A stretch of 10,779 nt of DNA from Zygnema cylindricum (GCA_037447655.1 JBBHKE010001140.1:1-10779); one strand, 5' to 3'; positions 1-7,829 are shown, counted from the stretch's first letter. A program made the numbers and translations. The notes: generated from the sequence alone by a model not told the origin.

Positions 1-480
1 GAACATTTTGAAACACTTAGGTTAACTACATTACACATTCGCACTATTACACATTCGCACTATGTTATATGGAAAATCGACTCAACTAAAACTTAAGTAA
101 AACCCATGCTATATTTCAAACATGCCAATCATGCACGCTAATTAACATACAAAATCGTACAAATAAGCGACAATGATAAAAAGAATGACAAATAAGAAAT
201 TGTGGACGATGTTACATTAAAACTCATGAAAAATTAGCATAAATGACATCTAACAATTATATTTGGATTTTGGTGAATTTTTTTTTACCGAGGAAATTCA
301 AATTATACAGGATCTATGCATATCGTTATCGAATTGGAGCAAATTAACACTGATTATAACAAATATATGAAACATTTTATGAAACATTTAATCGCTATTA
401 CAGAACGCTAATTCTTACGAACATAATATAAAGTGGTTAACATTAAATGAAAAATTTATGTATCATCATTAATTTTATTT
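1..480. other. AT-rich non-coding flank
   Basis: This stretch is strongly AT-rich and broken by stops in all frames. Apart from the small tandem duplications I see no gene, RNA gene or clear transposon end. It is best read as intergenic DNA. Confidence 0.6.
31..62. repeat. Perfect 16-bp tandem duplication
   Basis: The 16-mer TTACACATTCGCACTA occurs twice back to back (31-46 and 47-62) with no mismatch. A second small duplication, ATGAAACATTT, lies at 367-377 and 379-389. Both are in AT-rich DNA with no gene. The perfect identity suggests recent slippage; no function is implied. Confidence 0.85.
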
Positions 481-492
481 AGTGTTAGTAAC
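473..492. repeat. Dispersed 20-bp repeat, copy 1
   Basis: These 20 bases are identical to 5143-5162 inside intron 1 of the KELP-like gene. They include TTAGTGTTA followed by an imperfect reverse complement, TAACTCTAA (479-497). The second copy is a perfect palindrome. This suggests a shared mobile-element end or a dispersed repeat family. Confidence 0.6.
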
Positions 493-497
493 TCTAA

Positions 498-1454
498 TTT
501 ATGATTTTGGGCCCAAAAAAGCATTGAAAAAAATAAGTGTTATCATCGATAATAAATATAAATGGTGTAGTTTTCGAAGTCCTCGGTTTGAGTTGATTTT
601 CCTTCACGGGGTAAGGAGGACATTGGGTTATGTGGTCCTCACGGATCCAAATGAGACCCACTTTCTTCTCGCGTCACATTAAATACGGGCGTGGGGGCTC
701 AGGACACAACGACCGAGCAGCTAGTCCCATTTGTTGTGTAAATTTTCGGCTATTTGGACAAGTCTTCGATGATTTTCCCCGCAACTATGCTAAGAAAACA
801 TTTGAATCCAGAGGTCCAGGGAGCCCTCCCTTGAGCCTTCTTGTTGCTTTTTACAATCAACGTATATCATTCGCCCTTTGACGATCGCAAGCATCGGCTT
901 GTCTACGCCGAAAGATGGTGGTGGATGACATACGGGCTTCCGATATCTTTGATTAAGGGATCCAATCCACATCTACGATCTTTCAAGGTGTGAGCTAGGT
1001 GTGAGCTTTAGTTTGTTAGGGTTGTGGGTTGTCATTCACCGTAGGTTTTCCCTTTGTGCACAATCATATTTAATGGATTTGCTTGATTTGTCGATTATTC
1101 TTTTTAAATTTTGCCTTTTCATTTAGTCCTTTTGCCTTAGCCTCGTTTAGCTTTGAAGTATTTAACTCTTTTTTTTTCTTTTTTTTTTAGCCATTTGTAC
1201 CTCGATGGTTTTCTATTATACTTTTTGAAATAAAGTTTTTCATTTGATGCACTGTGAGATTTTGGTCTGTGAGAAAAAATTGACCAAACTTACTCCACAT
1301 CTTGACATAAGACGGGATATTTACGTGAGTTGTATATACAACCCATTTGGAATCTCAAGTGTGCTTGTTCAGCCTTTGAGGCGTCATTTTTAACACTAAT
1401 TTATGTAGGGATGCGCATCATACTGCATCGATACCTAAATAGTCATGTAATTTA
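498..1454. other. Intergenic region, no recognised gene
   Basis: About 560-990 has a more balanced base composition than its surroundings and short open frames on both strands, but none forms a recognisable domain. A plus-strand frame ending near 990 contains the residues ERWWWMTYG, which faintly recall the WW..YG stretch in hAT transposase C-terminal regions; the residues after it do not fit the family. T-rich DNA follows, with an AATAAA hexamer at 1229-1234 that could be a poly(A) signal of a decayed transcript. I cannot support a gene call; a degenerate transposon fragment is the most plausible alternative. Confidence 0.4.
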
Positions 1455-1507
1455 TGCGATAAACCGCAACATATCGCAGGATACTCATATGACGTAAGGA
1501 TGCGATA
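1455..1507. repeat. Alternating TGCGATA / TATCGCA inverted motifs
   Basis: TGCGATA at 1455-1461, its reverse complement TATCGCA at 1472-1478, and TGCGATA again at 1501-1507 can pair in two alternative hairpins. The motif resembles the ATCG-rich palindromes at 1697-1756 and 7981-8145, so it may be a decayed relative of those elements. No coding potential is seen here. Confidence 0.4.
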
Positions 1508-1664
1508 ATATCAAATTTATTATGCATGTAGTTGCCGATGCGATTTGTTGTTATACACGCAGACTGCCAATGTCGGTGCTATTTGTTGTGTTGTTACGAT
1601 TTTGATGTGTTCGGCTGCAACGCTCGACGTACATGGGTGGGGATTTTGAATTTTTATAATAAAC

Positions 1665-1813
1665 TAGTGTAAGGAGGTGTCGCAATAGTTAACGACCCGA
1701 TAACTTATCACGACATTAGCTTTCTCGATACACCGGCCCGATTTATTGGTTATCGGTAGGTCAAAGAGGGTATATATCGGATATGGGCAAGAGGCTCTCG
1801 ATACAAAACACTA
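1665..1813. mobile_element. Short MITE-like element (candidate)
   Basis: The segment starts TAGTGT (1665-1670) and ends ACACTA (1808-1813), giving short terminal inverted repeats of the type seen in hAT elements. Inside, CCGATAAC (1697-1704) is the exact reverse complement of GTTATCGG (1749-1756). Its right end (CTCGATACAAAACACTA) closely resembles the right end of the element near 8155 (ACCGATACACAACACTA). No clean 8-bp target duplication is present: TTTATAA occurs on both sides (1653-1659 and 1814-1820) but is offset from the left terminus. No coding sequence. The boundaries are uncertain. Confidence 0.4.
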
Positions 1814-1861
1814 TTTATAACCTTATAACACTGAACGCGAAACCCGAAACTCGAAACCCGA

Positions 1862-1994
1862 CACCTAATGTTTTCAACCCTAAAACTTGAGGGAGAGGGA
1901 GGACTTAGTACCTAATGTTTTCAATCCCAAAAATTGAGGGAGAGGGAGGACTCGATACCTAATATTTTCAACCCTAAAACTTGAGGGAGAGGGA
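1862..1994. repeat. 47-bp tandem repeat, about 2.8 copies
   Basis: Copies start at 1862, 1909 and 1956, a constant 47-bp period. Each has ACCTAATGTTTTCAA, a CCCTAAAA-like segment and a purine tail of GAGGGAGAGGGA. The copies differ by a few substitutions (TGTTTT or TATTTT, CCCTAAAAC or CCCAAAAAT). The purine tail runs on into the polypurine DNA that follows, so that tract may have grown out of this repeat. Confidence 0.85.
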
Positions 1995-1999
1995 TGAGA

Positions 2000-2480
2000 G
2001 AGGTGGTAGAGAGGGGAAATGAGAAAGAGAGGAAGGACGAAGAGAAAGAATGAAAGGGGGTGGGAGGGGAGGCATAGTAGATCCCCACTCTTCTCCCTCG
2101 CTCCCTCCCCGCCTCCTCTTTTTTGTCCGTTTTCCCACCCCTCTCCACTCTATGTTAAGGTTGCTTGAAATTGATGGTTTAGGGCTTCGGTTTAAGAAAA
2201 GAGAGAGGGGGGTAGTAAGGATAGAGAGGGGAGAGAGAGGGAGAAAGAAAGATAGGAAAGTGGGAATGGGCAAATAGCTCTTTGCTTCTTCTCCCTCTCC
2301 ACCTCCCCCTCGCGCTATTTTTTTCCTCCTCTCTTTTTTTCAAAGCTTTACGTTTACCGTCTATATTTATAGAGAGGGAGGGGAAGGAGGGGAGGGGGAG
2401 AGATGAAGCGACGGAGGGAGAGAAAGGGAGATAGGGGGAGTGGGGGAGAAAGGGGAAGAGAGAGGGGGAGAGCGACCAGT
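2000..2480. repeat. Alternating polypurine and polypyrimidine tracts
   Basis: Blocks of almost pure purine on the + strand (about 1979-2070, 2196-2270, 2370-2475) alternate with pyrimidine blocks (about 2090-2145, 2280-2340). Open frames on both strands here (Ser/Pro/Leu-rich or Gly/Arg/Glu-rich) follow from this base bias and are not credible genes. Such tracts can form triplex (H-DNA) structures or pair with each other as imperfect inverted repeats; that is general knowledge of purine/pyrimidine DNA and is not shown here. Confidence 0.7.
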
Positions 2481-2530
2481 CCTTCGGCTCCTTCCTTTCC
2501 TATGCTTCTTGTACTCGCTCGTACTTGACA

Positions 2531-2557
2531 CACAAGAAATGTGTTTGGTTTCTTGTG
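2531..2557. repeat. Perfect 9-bp inverted repeat
   Basis: CACAAGAAA (2531-2539) and TTTCTTGTG (2549-2557) are exact reverse complements around a 9-base loop. The hairpin is in non-coding DNA. It is not followed by a T-run and no function can be assigned. Confidence 0.6.
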
Positions 2558-2655
2558 CAGGGTATAGCTTCCACCATAAAAAACTTTAAAAACTAATATA
2601 CAATTAGGCCATGTCTCCATGTAATCGGTACTTTGATAAAGTATTTTGGATTGTA

Positions 2656-2687
2656 GTGAAGATTCTTCGTACTAATCTGAAGAGCGT
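2656..2687 (+). repeat. Dispersed repeat pair, copy 1
   Basis: This segment (GTGAAGATTCTTCGTACTA and the bases after it) matches 10030-10060 at about 25 of 32 aligned positions with one gap. It is a diverged dispersed repeat of unknown type. Confidence 0.45.
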
Positions 2688-2720
2688 CCCAATGTGCAAA
2701 AATGAAATTGGAACTTTGAA

Positions 2721-2914
2721 ATGTGACGGTTGTAGACGTGGGTACAATTTGTGACGATTGAAGAATGCTACGAAACTTCTGATAAATGATGACGTCAACA
2801 AAAACAACGACGGTTGTAGACGTCTAGATTTTTGTAATTTTGTGACATTGTAGATGTTTAGGGTTTTGTGACACTGTGACGTCATGCTCACTTGTGACAA
2901 CGTCGACGTCACAA
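2721..2914. promoter_or_regulatory. Cluster of TGACGTCA / GTGACG motifs
   Basis: TGACGTCA, the palindromic site known to bind plant TGA/CRE-type bZIP factors, occurs at 2790-2797 and 2877-2884, with GACGTCAC at 2905-2912. GTGACG or GTGAC recurs several more times between 2721 and 2900. A 15-mer, GACGGTTGTAGACGT, is repeated exactly at 2725-2739 and 2809-2823, and TTGTGAC / GTCACAA form a perfect inverted pair at 2892-2898 and 2908-2914. The cluster lies about 0.9-1.1 kb upstream of the KELP-like start codon, so a distal regulatory role is possible. A decayed tandem repeat would give the same pattern. Confidence 0.4.
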
Positions 2915-3027
2915 ATTTAAGAACTTTTCGCCATGGCTATTCTATTTTGTTTTTTCGACTTTTCTTACTCGACTTGCCATAAAAATATACATAAAGGTAG
3001 TCAAAAGAGATATCTTTCAAATATATT

Positions 3028-3599
3028 TCATTTAATACCAGTGTTTTTGTGCCTCATTCTAAAAAGTGTGAGATAAAAGCGATAATGTGAGAGGGAGAGG
3101 GGAGAGGCGACGACGGCGCTAAACTTTGTAAAGGACCCATGAATGAAAGTGGAGGTCCGAGACCCCTGCAGATTTGTTTCCGTACATGCTCGTCTTTTTC
3201 CGTACATGCTCGTGACGGGCAGGGAGAAAAATAGCGAGTACATCTCCCTCGTTCCTAATTTTTTTCCACTCGTGTGGCGCGTACGTGAGCCACTTTTCAT
3301 TCGTTGTTTTGTGATACTAGTCGCAAGGCGATTTCGGATGAAGTTTTTTGACGGGCTGAATTCTCTTGCCCGAGGGTCGAAAAAAGCAAAACGCCAAAAT
3401 GCGTTCACATGACGACAAACATGAAGTACATTCAAAGCATCGACTTGACGTTCGCTGTACTTTGGTAAAATTGATTTTATCGTACGGCTAAAGATTTTCT
3501 CGTTCGGGACTGCGTTTTGTGGCAAAACGACAGGAAAAAGTCGATACTTTAATACATGGAGACACACCCTTATACAGTGCTATCGAAGTTTAATATTTT
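3028..3599. other. Intergenic region with a 20-bp duplication
   Basis: TTTCCGTACATGCTCGT is present twice at a 20-bp spacing (3177-3193 and 3197-3213). A 179-codon minus-strand frame covers most of the region, but it shows no recognisable domain and is probably chance. I see no other gene. Confidence 0.5.
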
Positions 3600-3838
3600 G
3601 ACGTACAGCCTGTTGAATCGTTCGACCTTTCTACGAAAATTTCGCACTTTTTGAACGAACCTTCAAAATTTGTGTCCCGGGCCTCGCACGTGTGAACTCC
3701 CACGCAGTCGTCAAACCCTAGCTTTCGGGCTCCTTCCCTTCCAGCCCTTCGCTGTCAACTGACGCGTGGCAGGCAGTCGACCTGCCAACCACTTCTTTCC
3801 TCACCCTTTCTTCTTCTTTCAAGGCCCTTGCTGCTGCC
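3600..3838 (+). promoter_or_regulatory. Promoter / 5' UTR of the KELP-like gene
   Basis: Motifs visible upstream of the ATG are CACGTG (G-box, 3687-3692), AAACCCTA (telo-box-like, 3713-3720), and a 7-bp hairpin TGGCAGG / CCTGCCA (3767-3773 and 3781-3787). G-boxes bind bZIP and bHLH factors, and telo-boxes are common near the transcription start of plant growth and translation genes; those roles come from general knowledge. A pyrimidine-rich leader (about 3788-3830) leads into GCTGCCATGGCG, a good Kozak-type context. No convincing TATA box is seen, so the transcription start is not fixed. Confidence 0.5.
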
Positions 3839-6523
3839 ATGGCGGACGACAGAGAGAAAGTCGAGGCCTGCCTAAGCGATATCTTGAAGAAGAAAGACGC
3901 CAAGTCTCTTTCTCTCCGTCAGATTCGAGGAATGGTTCAAGTCGCGACAAATGTGGAGACCTCAGCCAAGCCAATGAAATCTCTCATTGGAGAATATGTG
4001 GAAAAATGGCTGAAAAATAATACTGCGGAGGAAGGGAGGGGAGAAGGAGAGGGAGAAGGGGAGGCGGAAGGAGAGGCGGTAGTAGAAGCGGAGGAAGATA
4101 AGGAAAAGGAGGCAGAGGGACAGAGTGGCAAGAAGGAGGGGAGGAGAGAGAGAGGTAAAGAGAAGCGGAAGCCTGCACGGGAGTCGAAGGGAGACGATGA
4201 TGAGGATCTCATTTGTGAGGTAGGAAGTCAACGGGTGGGAATAAGGGGAGAGAGAGAGAGAGGGGGAAGGGAGCGGAAGGAAGGGAGAGAGGGATCGAGG
4301 GAGGGAGGGAGGGAGGGAGGGGGGGGAGTGGGGGAGGGAGGTAGGGAGGGAGGGAGGGAGTGGGAGAGGGAGGGAGGGAGGGAGGGAGGGAGGGAGGGAG
4401 GGAGGGGGGAGGGATGGAGGGGGGAGGGATGGAGGGGAGGGAGGGAGGGAGGGAGGGGGGAGGGAGGGAGGGGATGGGGGTGGGCGGAGGGTGGGAAAGA
4501 GAGGGGGGAAGGGGGAGAGGGGGGGGGAAGAGGGGTAGAGACCTCTCACTTTCTGTTCACTGCCGAAGTTTTACCATCGCAGCGGCAATTTTTTTATTCT
4601 CTCCTGTTTTTTGCCATTAGCGTTTGCCAACCATGTCATTAAAATTCACAAAGTGTCAATTTTCACCAACTGTACCTTGGTCTCTCATCATCTCTTGGGA
4701 TCGCCCTCACTGCATTTTTGGTATAACTGGTGCTTTCTTTATTGGAAATTCTAAATATATTGAATCAGTACTTTCCAATCACTGTTAGTGCTATTAATGT
4801 GAAATAATTAGGATGAGGACTATATAATGGTAGTAAACACATTTTTGGTCTGAATGATGTGAACAATTGTGCACTGCAAAACAAAAAAGTGTTAAGAAGA
4901 AAATATTAGTACAGAAAACACTGATTTGTGTTCAAGGAACAAAAAAGTCCGTGACTGAATGAGTTTTACTATCTCTAATAGCGAGTCCTCTAGCTGAGTC
5001 CACACTAATTAAGGTAGGATTGGAAAACTGTTTTAGTTGTGCCTACATGACCTGGTTTGATGCACCATGCCCATAAGTTGTGTACTCTTTCTCATTAGAG
5101 TTTTTAAGTCTAACCCGGTCGTCCTTTTCTTTGGCCCAAAGTTTTTATTTAGTGTTAGTAACACTAACAAAAGGGGTGGATGGCGTCTTTCCTCATCACT
5201 AGCCTGAAGATTAGGATCAACACTAATCTTTATCGTACTCTGAAATAGCGATGAGCAGGGAACAGTCTGAGGGGACATCCATGTCAATTCATTGCGGAAA
5301 AAAAACTTGTGTATGCAGGAACTTTTTGTTTATGCAATTTTCTTGATAGTATTCAATATGGGTTGTCCAGACTATATTATTTGGCGACCCGCCTTTACTC
5401 GCATCTAGTCCTAACTAAGTACGGTTTAGTGGAAGGGACACTACTAGTACGGGTTCACACTATTCATGTACGCATGATTAGGACTAGTTGGACGCTTGTG
5501 GTCCACACTTTGTCTCTTGTGAGTATTGTAGGCCACATTAGTTAGTGTGCATTTTTGAAAAAATCTCTAGTTTGGGCATCCTATTGACCACATATTCCGG
5601 TATCAAAAGCAGAACCTATTGGGACCCAGCGTCTGTAATTATGGGCTAGTTTATGAGTTGCCCAGTTAAATGAGCTTTTTGAAAATATACGGTTTGCGAC
5701 TAATGATGATGGGCAACTTTCCTGCGAATGATGCTCATCGAATGCGCGGAACTAGAAAGGTTAATCACAACACCGTCCTTCATGTCCGGAGAATTACGAT
5801 GTGAATGTGAAAACAATTTAAGCAGGACAACAAAAGAGTTTTATCATTAGAGGTTGTAAACCTTCACGCCACTGCCAAATTTTATCGATTTTCTGGATTT
5901 TGGGTTCATTTGTAAGGTCCAGTTTCAGTTTCAGTTCCAGTTCCAGAGGTTAACTGCTTGTGGCTTGTTCTATTGATGTGTGACAGTTGTCAGGTAAAAG
6001 GAAGGTGTCTATCAGCAACTTCAGAGGGAAGTTGCTGGTGTCCATACGAGATTATTACGAAAAGAATGGAGAAATGCTACCGACGTCGAAAGGTGCCGCC
6101 TCAATTCTAAGAACATGTGATGCGACTCCTGAATGCTTTTTTCTGGTGTCACAAAAATATAGGATTCATCCTGTATCACCCAGCTCTTGTTTGTGCTTCA
6201 GTATAAGAGACTCTTGGATTTTTCTGTACACCTTTGTGTTTGTTGTGAGGCGTAGAAAAGAAGAGAAGACAGACCTTCACGAGTTGCAAATTTCAGGGAG
6301 TGTCTTCTTTGTTATGTCTCACTTGAAGCTGTGTCACATTTCCCATTTGTCACGAAGCATTCTGCGATGTGTTTTTTTAAATAGTTTTCTAACTCACAGC
6401 AATTTTTCGCATGTTTTGATGGACGTGCTTGCTTATCCAGGTATTAGTCTTTCGGTGGAACAATGGAAGGCGTTGAGAGAAGGAATGCCGGCTATAAAGG
6501 AGGCTATAAAAAGTTTTCAGTAA
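3839..6523 (+). CDS. KELP: KELP-like transcriptional co-activator (DEK_C + PC4 domains), 3 exons
   Basis: Join 3839-4219, 5987-6092, 6441-6523 gives 189 residues. Residues 3-58 fit a DEK_C domain (start DREKVEACLSDILKKKD; helical segment ending GEYVEKWLK). Residues 60-125 are a linker: Gly/Glu-rich (66-92), then basic (KKEGRRERGKEKRK, a possible nuclear signal), then DDDED. Residues 124-187 are the PC4/SUB1 (p15) single-stranded-DNA-binding domain, with the hallmark NFRGKLLVSIRDYYEKNGE, LPTSKG and GISLSVEQWKAL. PC4 proteins act in the nucleus as co-activators that bind melted DNA and link activators to RNA polymerase II; DEK_C followed by PC4 is the layout of plant KELP. Splice sites are inferred: GAG|gtagga to gacag|TTG (phase 0) and AAAG|gtgccg to atccag|GTA (phase 1, Gly split across the junction). 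The phase-0 join restores ICELSGKRK, the usual domain entry. The ATG is in a Kozak-like context. The family call is strong; the exact exon 1/intron 1 border is slightly less sure. Confidence 0.88.
4242..4540 (+). repeat. GGGA/GGA polypurine microsatellite with G-quadruplex potential
   Basis: About 300 bases are almost pure purine on the transcribed-sense strand, with long runs of GGGA (nine in a row at 4368-4403) mixed with GGGGA, GAGA and occasional T or C. Four G-runs separated by single A occur many times, meeting the standard G-quadruplex pattern in DNA and in pre-mRNA. The tract begins about 20 bases past the intron 1 donor. Its purine bias extends back into exon 1, where GGAGAGGG-like codons encode the Gly/Glu linker, so linker and microsatellite may share an origin. 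Confidence 0.9.
5001..5549. mobile_element. Candidate inverted-repeat element in intron 1
   Basis: CACACTAATTAAGGTAGG at the left and the reverse complement of the right end (CACACTAACTAATGTGGC) agree at about 14 of 18 positions. The interior codes for nothing recognisable. No target-site duplication is evident for 2, 3 or 8 bp placements, and the rest of the two halves does not pair, so this is a weak call for a MITE or CACTA-type remnant. It could also be chance. Confidence 0.25.
5143..5167. repeat. Dispersed 20-bp repeat copy 2, with a perfect palindrome
   Basis: 5143-5162 is identical to 473-492. TTAGTGTTA (5149-5157), a central G and TAACACTAA (5159-5167) form a perfect 9-bp palindrome; the copy near position 480 has one mismatch in it. 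Two such ends about 4.7 kb apart suggest a repeat family. The end sequence TAGTG...CACTA is like that of several DNA-transposon termini. Confidence 0.55.
5920..5946 (+). repeat. CAGTTY hexanucleotide repeat
   Basis: Four copies of CAGTTT or CAGTTC plus a final CAG lie 40 bases upstream of the intron 1 acceptor. It is pyrimidine-containing and could overlap branch-point or splicing-enhancer sequence, which is inference only. Confidence 0.7.
6093..6440 (+). other. Intron 2 of the KELP-like gene (3n, no in-frame stop)
   Basis: The intron is 348 bp, exactly 116 codons, and no stop interrupts the reading frame from exon 2 into exon 3. Retention would give a 305-residue protein with a Cys/Phe/Ser-rich insert between PTSKG and ISLSVEQW, splitting the PC4 fold. 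The insert includes a hydrophobic stretch (SWIFLYTFVFVV) followed by RRRKEEK. The donor gtgccg is a weak match to consensus. Removal is supported because the spliced join gives an unbroken PC4 motif, KGISLSVEQW. Confidence 0.85.
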
Positions 6524-6655
6524 TATGTAAAATGTCGGTATCTGTTGGTAGTCCGTGTGGCCTGCTTGCAAGCTTTGACGATCGTGGCGGAGACATGTTC
6601 TTCACATCAAATGCGGGTATCAGGAGGATGCCACACTAAATGTCGCAAATATTGC

Positions 6656-6661
6656 AATAAA
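6656..6661 (+). terminator. Poly(A) signal candidate of the KELP-like gene
   Basis: AATAAA lies 133 bases after the stop codon. Two more AATAAA hexamers follow at 6812-6817 and 6860-6865, so alternative 3' ends are possible. Plant poly(A) signals are loosely defined, and no cleavage site can be read from the sequence. Confidence 0.5.
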
Positions 6662-7395
6662 GATAAACTTGCTTGCAAATAGCAAACATTGCTACATGTA
6701 CATGACTATGATGTAGGTTTTGAACTAGGAATCTGCAAACACAATGTTATATATACTCCTGTATCTTCTTCATCGAAATTCTATTAATTTGCAGGATTAT
6801 TGCTACTTAATAATAAAGAGAAAACCAACTATGCGTGTATTTCGGATAAGTGCAATAACAATAAACTAGGTTTCTGCGTTCTTATCTTTTCTTTTAACAA
6901 TTGTATGCATCCAGCAGTACATTCACCTGCAAAATAAGAAAGCTAAAATTTAGGCCAAAAAAAAAAAAAATACAGAAAAAATAACAAAAAATGGCTTCAT
7001 CGATGAAATCTCACGCGTTAAATTTCTGGATTGACAATATAACTGACTGTTTCACTTTATCTCTGACATCTTCTTTTCCACAACATTGTTAAACAACATC
7101 AGAACACTGTTTGGCTAAAAGCTATTATGCAGCTTATATATATCACTATTCGAGCCCTGGAAGATAAACAAAAGACTTGTCCTATTGTTCACTCTGGATG
7201 CAAAACCCTAACGAGAGGTACCAAAAAAGAAAAGATAAATCAGCTGTACTTTACTTCTGATTATCAATTTCCATACATCGATTCAGAAACTTCTCTGCTC
7301 AAATAGTCTCACTTAAGGTGACATTCATGTACAGATGTTTGCATTATTGCAACTATTAATCCATTTGATAAGGAATAATGCAACGGCAATACGGA
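6662..7395. other. AT-rich intergenic / 3' flank
   Basis: This holds further AATAAA hexamers, a 14-base A-run (6957-6970), and an AAACCCTAA motif near 7204. On the minus strand, TTATTTTGCAG|GTGAATG near 6930 resembles a splice acceptor, but only about ten codons follow before a stop. No gene is supported. Confidence 0.5.
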
Positions 7396-7512
7396 TTATC
7401 CTGCAAACCCTAGTACAACTTTGAAGCCAGAATTGTAGGGCTTAATCTGACGGCCGACGTTAGCATGGTCCCATTCAAAATAGAGCGCCAAGCCAGAGCC
7501 TCCATGTGGGGA
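7396..7512 (-). pseudogene. Possible terminal exon or gene fragment, unidentified
   Basis: A minus-strand frame of 38 codons ends with TAA at 7396-7398 and is closed upstream by TGA (7513-7515). It has no ATG. The translation reads like real protein: GSGLALYFEWDH, then a turn-like NVGRQIKPYNSG, then FKVVLGFAG at the C-terminus. The two hydrophobic strands around a polar turn suggest a beta-hairpin such as the end of a beta-barrel or enzyme. I do not recognise the family. If it is an exon, the acceptor must lie after the TGA; CACATGGAG|GC is possible but has a poor pyrimidine tract. A fragment, a pseudogene or chance are all open. Confidence 0.25.
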
Positions 7513-7644
7513 TCACCGTCTTAACTGTTTCGGTGACTTACAGAACAGCATGTGACACGGTTTCTAATGGTACATTTCTTCCGGAAATCGCACAAAATCA
7601 TAATATAATAAAATAAATAGTAAATATGTACAAAATACAACGGA

Positions 7645-7663
7645 CGCAAAATAATATTTTGCG
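7645..7663. repeat. 19-bp perfect palindrome
   Basis: CGCAAAATA, a central A and TATTTTGCG form a perfect palindrome with 9-bp arms. It is in non-coding DNA between the fragment at 7.4 kb and the G-box hairpin. It could bind a dimeric protein, but no family is suggested. Confidence 0.6.
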
Positions 7664-7778
7664 CGCCGCCGAAATCGAACGGACGACTTGGAATTAAAAT
7701 GTACGAGCGGACGGCCAGCGTGAGCGCTGACATCCCGGAATGGCTCTTTTGGCAGCTTACGCCAAAAACGGTGACAGA

Positions 7779-7799
7779 TTGACACGTGGCAGGTGTCAA
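7779..7799. promoter_or_regulatory. G-box/ABRE inside a perfect inverted repeat
   Basis: TTGACAC (7779-7785) and GTGTCAA (7793-7799) are exact reverse complements around GTGGCAG. The left arm and loop together contain ACACGTGGC, the classic plant ABRE/G-box bound by bZIP factors. It lies about 45 bases upstream of a Kozak-like ATG at 7830, so it may mark a promoter. Confidence 0.4.
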
Positions 7800-7829
7800 G
7801 TGGATCCCAAGGAATAAAGGGACAAGGCC

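Larger units (their letters stand above)
4220..5986 (+). other. Intron 1 of the KELP-like gene
   Basis: The 1767-bp intron starts gtaggaag and ends tgtgacag. It opens inside a polypurine tract and carries the GGGA microsatellite, a candidate inverted-repeat element (5001-5549) and a short hexanucleotide repeat near the 3' end. The frame stays open from exon 1 to 4642, so retention would replace the PC4 domain with about 140 Gly/Arg/Glu-rich and other residues. A second acceptor, TTGTCAG, ends at 5993, only 7 bases past the chosen one; its use would shift the frame. Confidence 0.8.

Noticed and set aside
560-990. Degenerate hAT transposase exon (ERWWWMTYG)
   Set aside because: The residues that should follow in the hAT dimerisation region do not line up, and no other part of a transposase is readable.
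479-1398. Transposon bounded by TTAGTGTTA and TAACACTAA
   Set aside because: The 9-bp ends match, but the similarity stops there and the flanks give no convincing target duplication (5 of 8 at best).
1921-2620. Ser/Pro/Leu- and Gly/Arg-rich frames on both strands
   Set aside because: They are produced by polypurine/polypyrimidine bias and have no domain content.
3028-3567. 179-codon minus-strand open frame
   Set aside because: It is long, but the translation shows no domain, no repeated family motif and no supporting splice or promoter signals. It lies in a stop-poor, moderately GC-rich intergenic stretch and is probably chance.
4220-4642. Continuation of exon 1 as a 267-residue Gly/Arg/Glu-rich protein
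   Set aside because: The frame runs on only because GGGA repeats lack stops. Splicing at 4219 restores the complete PC4 domain, which is much better supported. Retention is noted as a possible isoform only.
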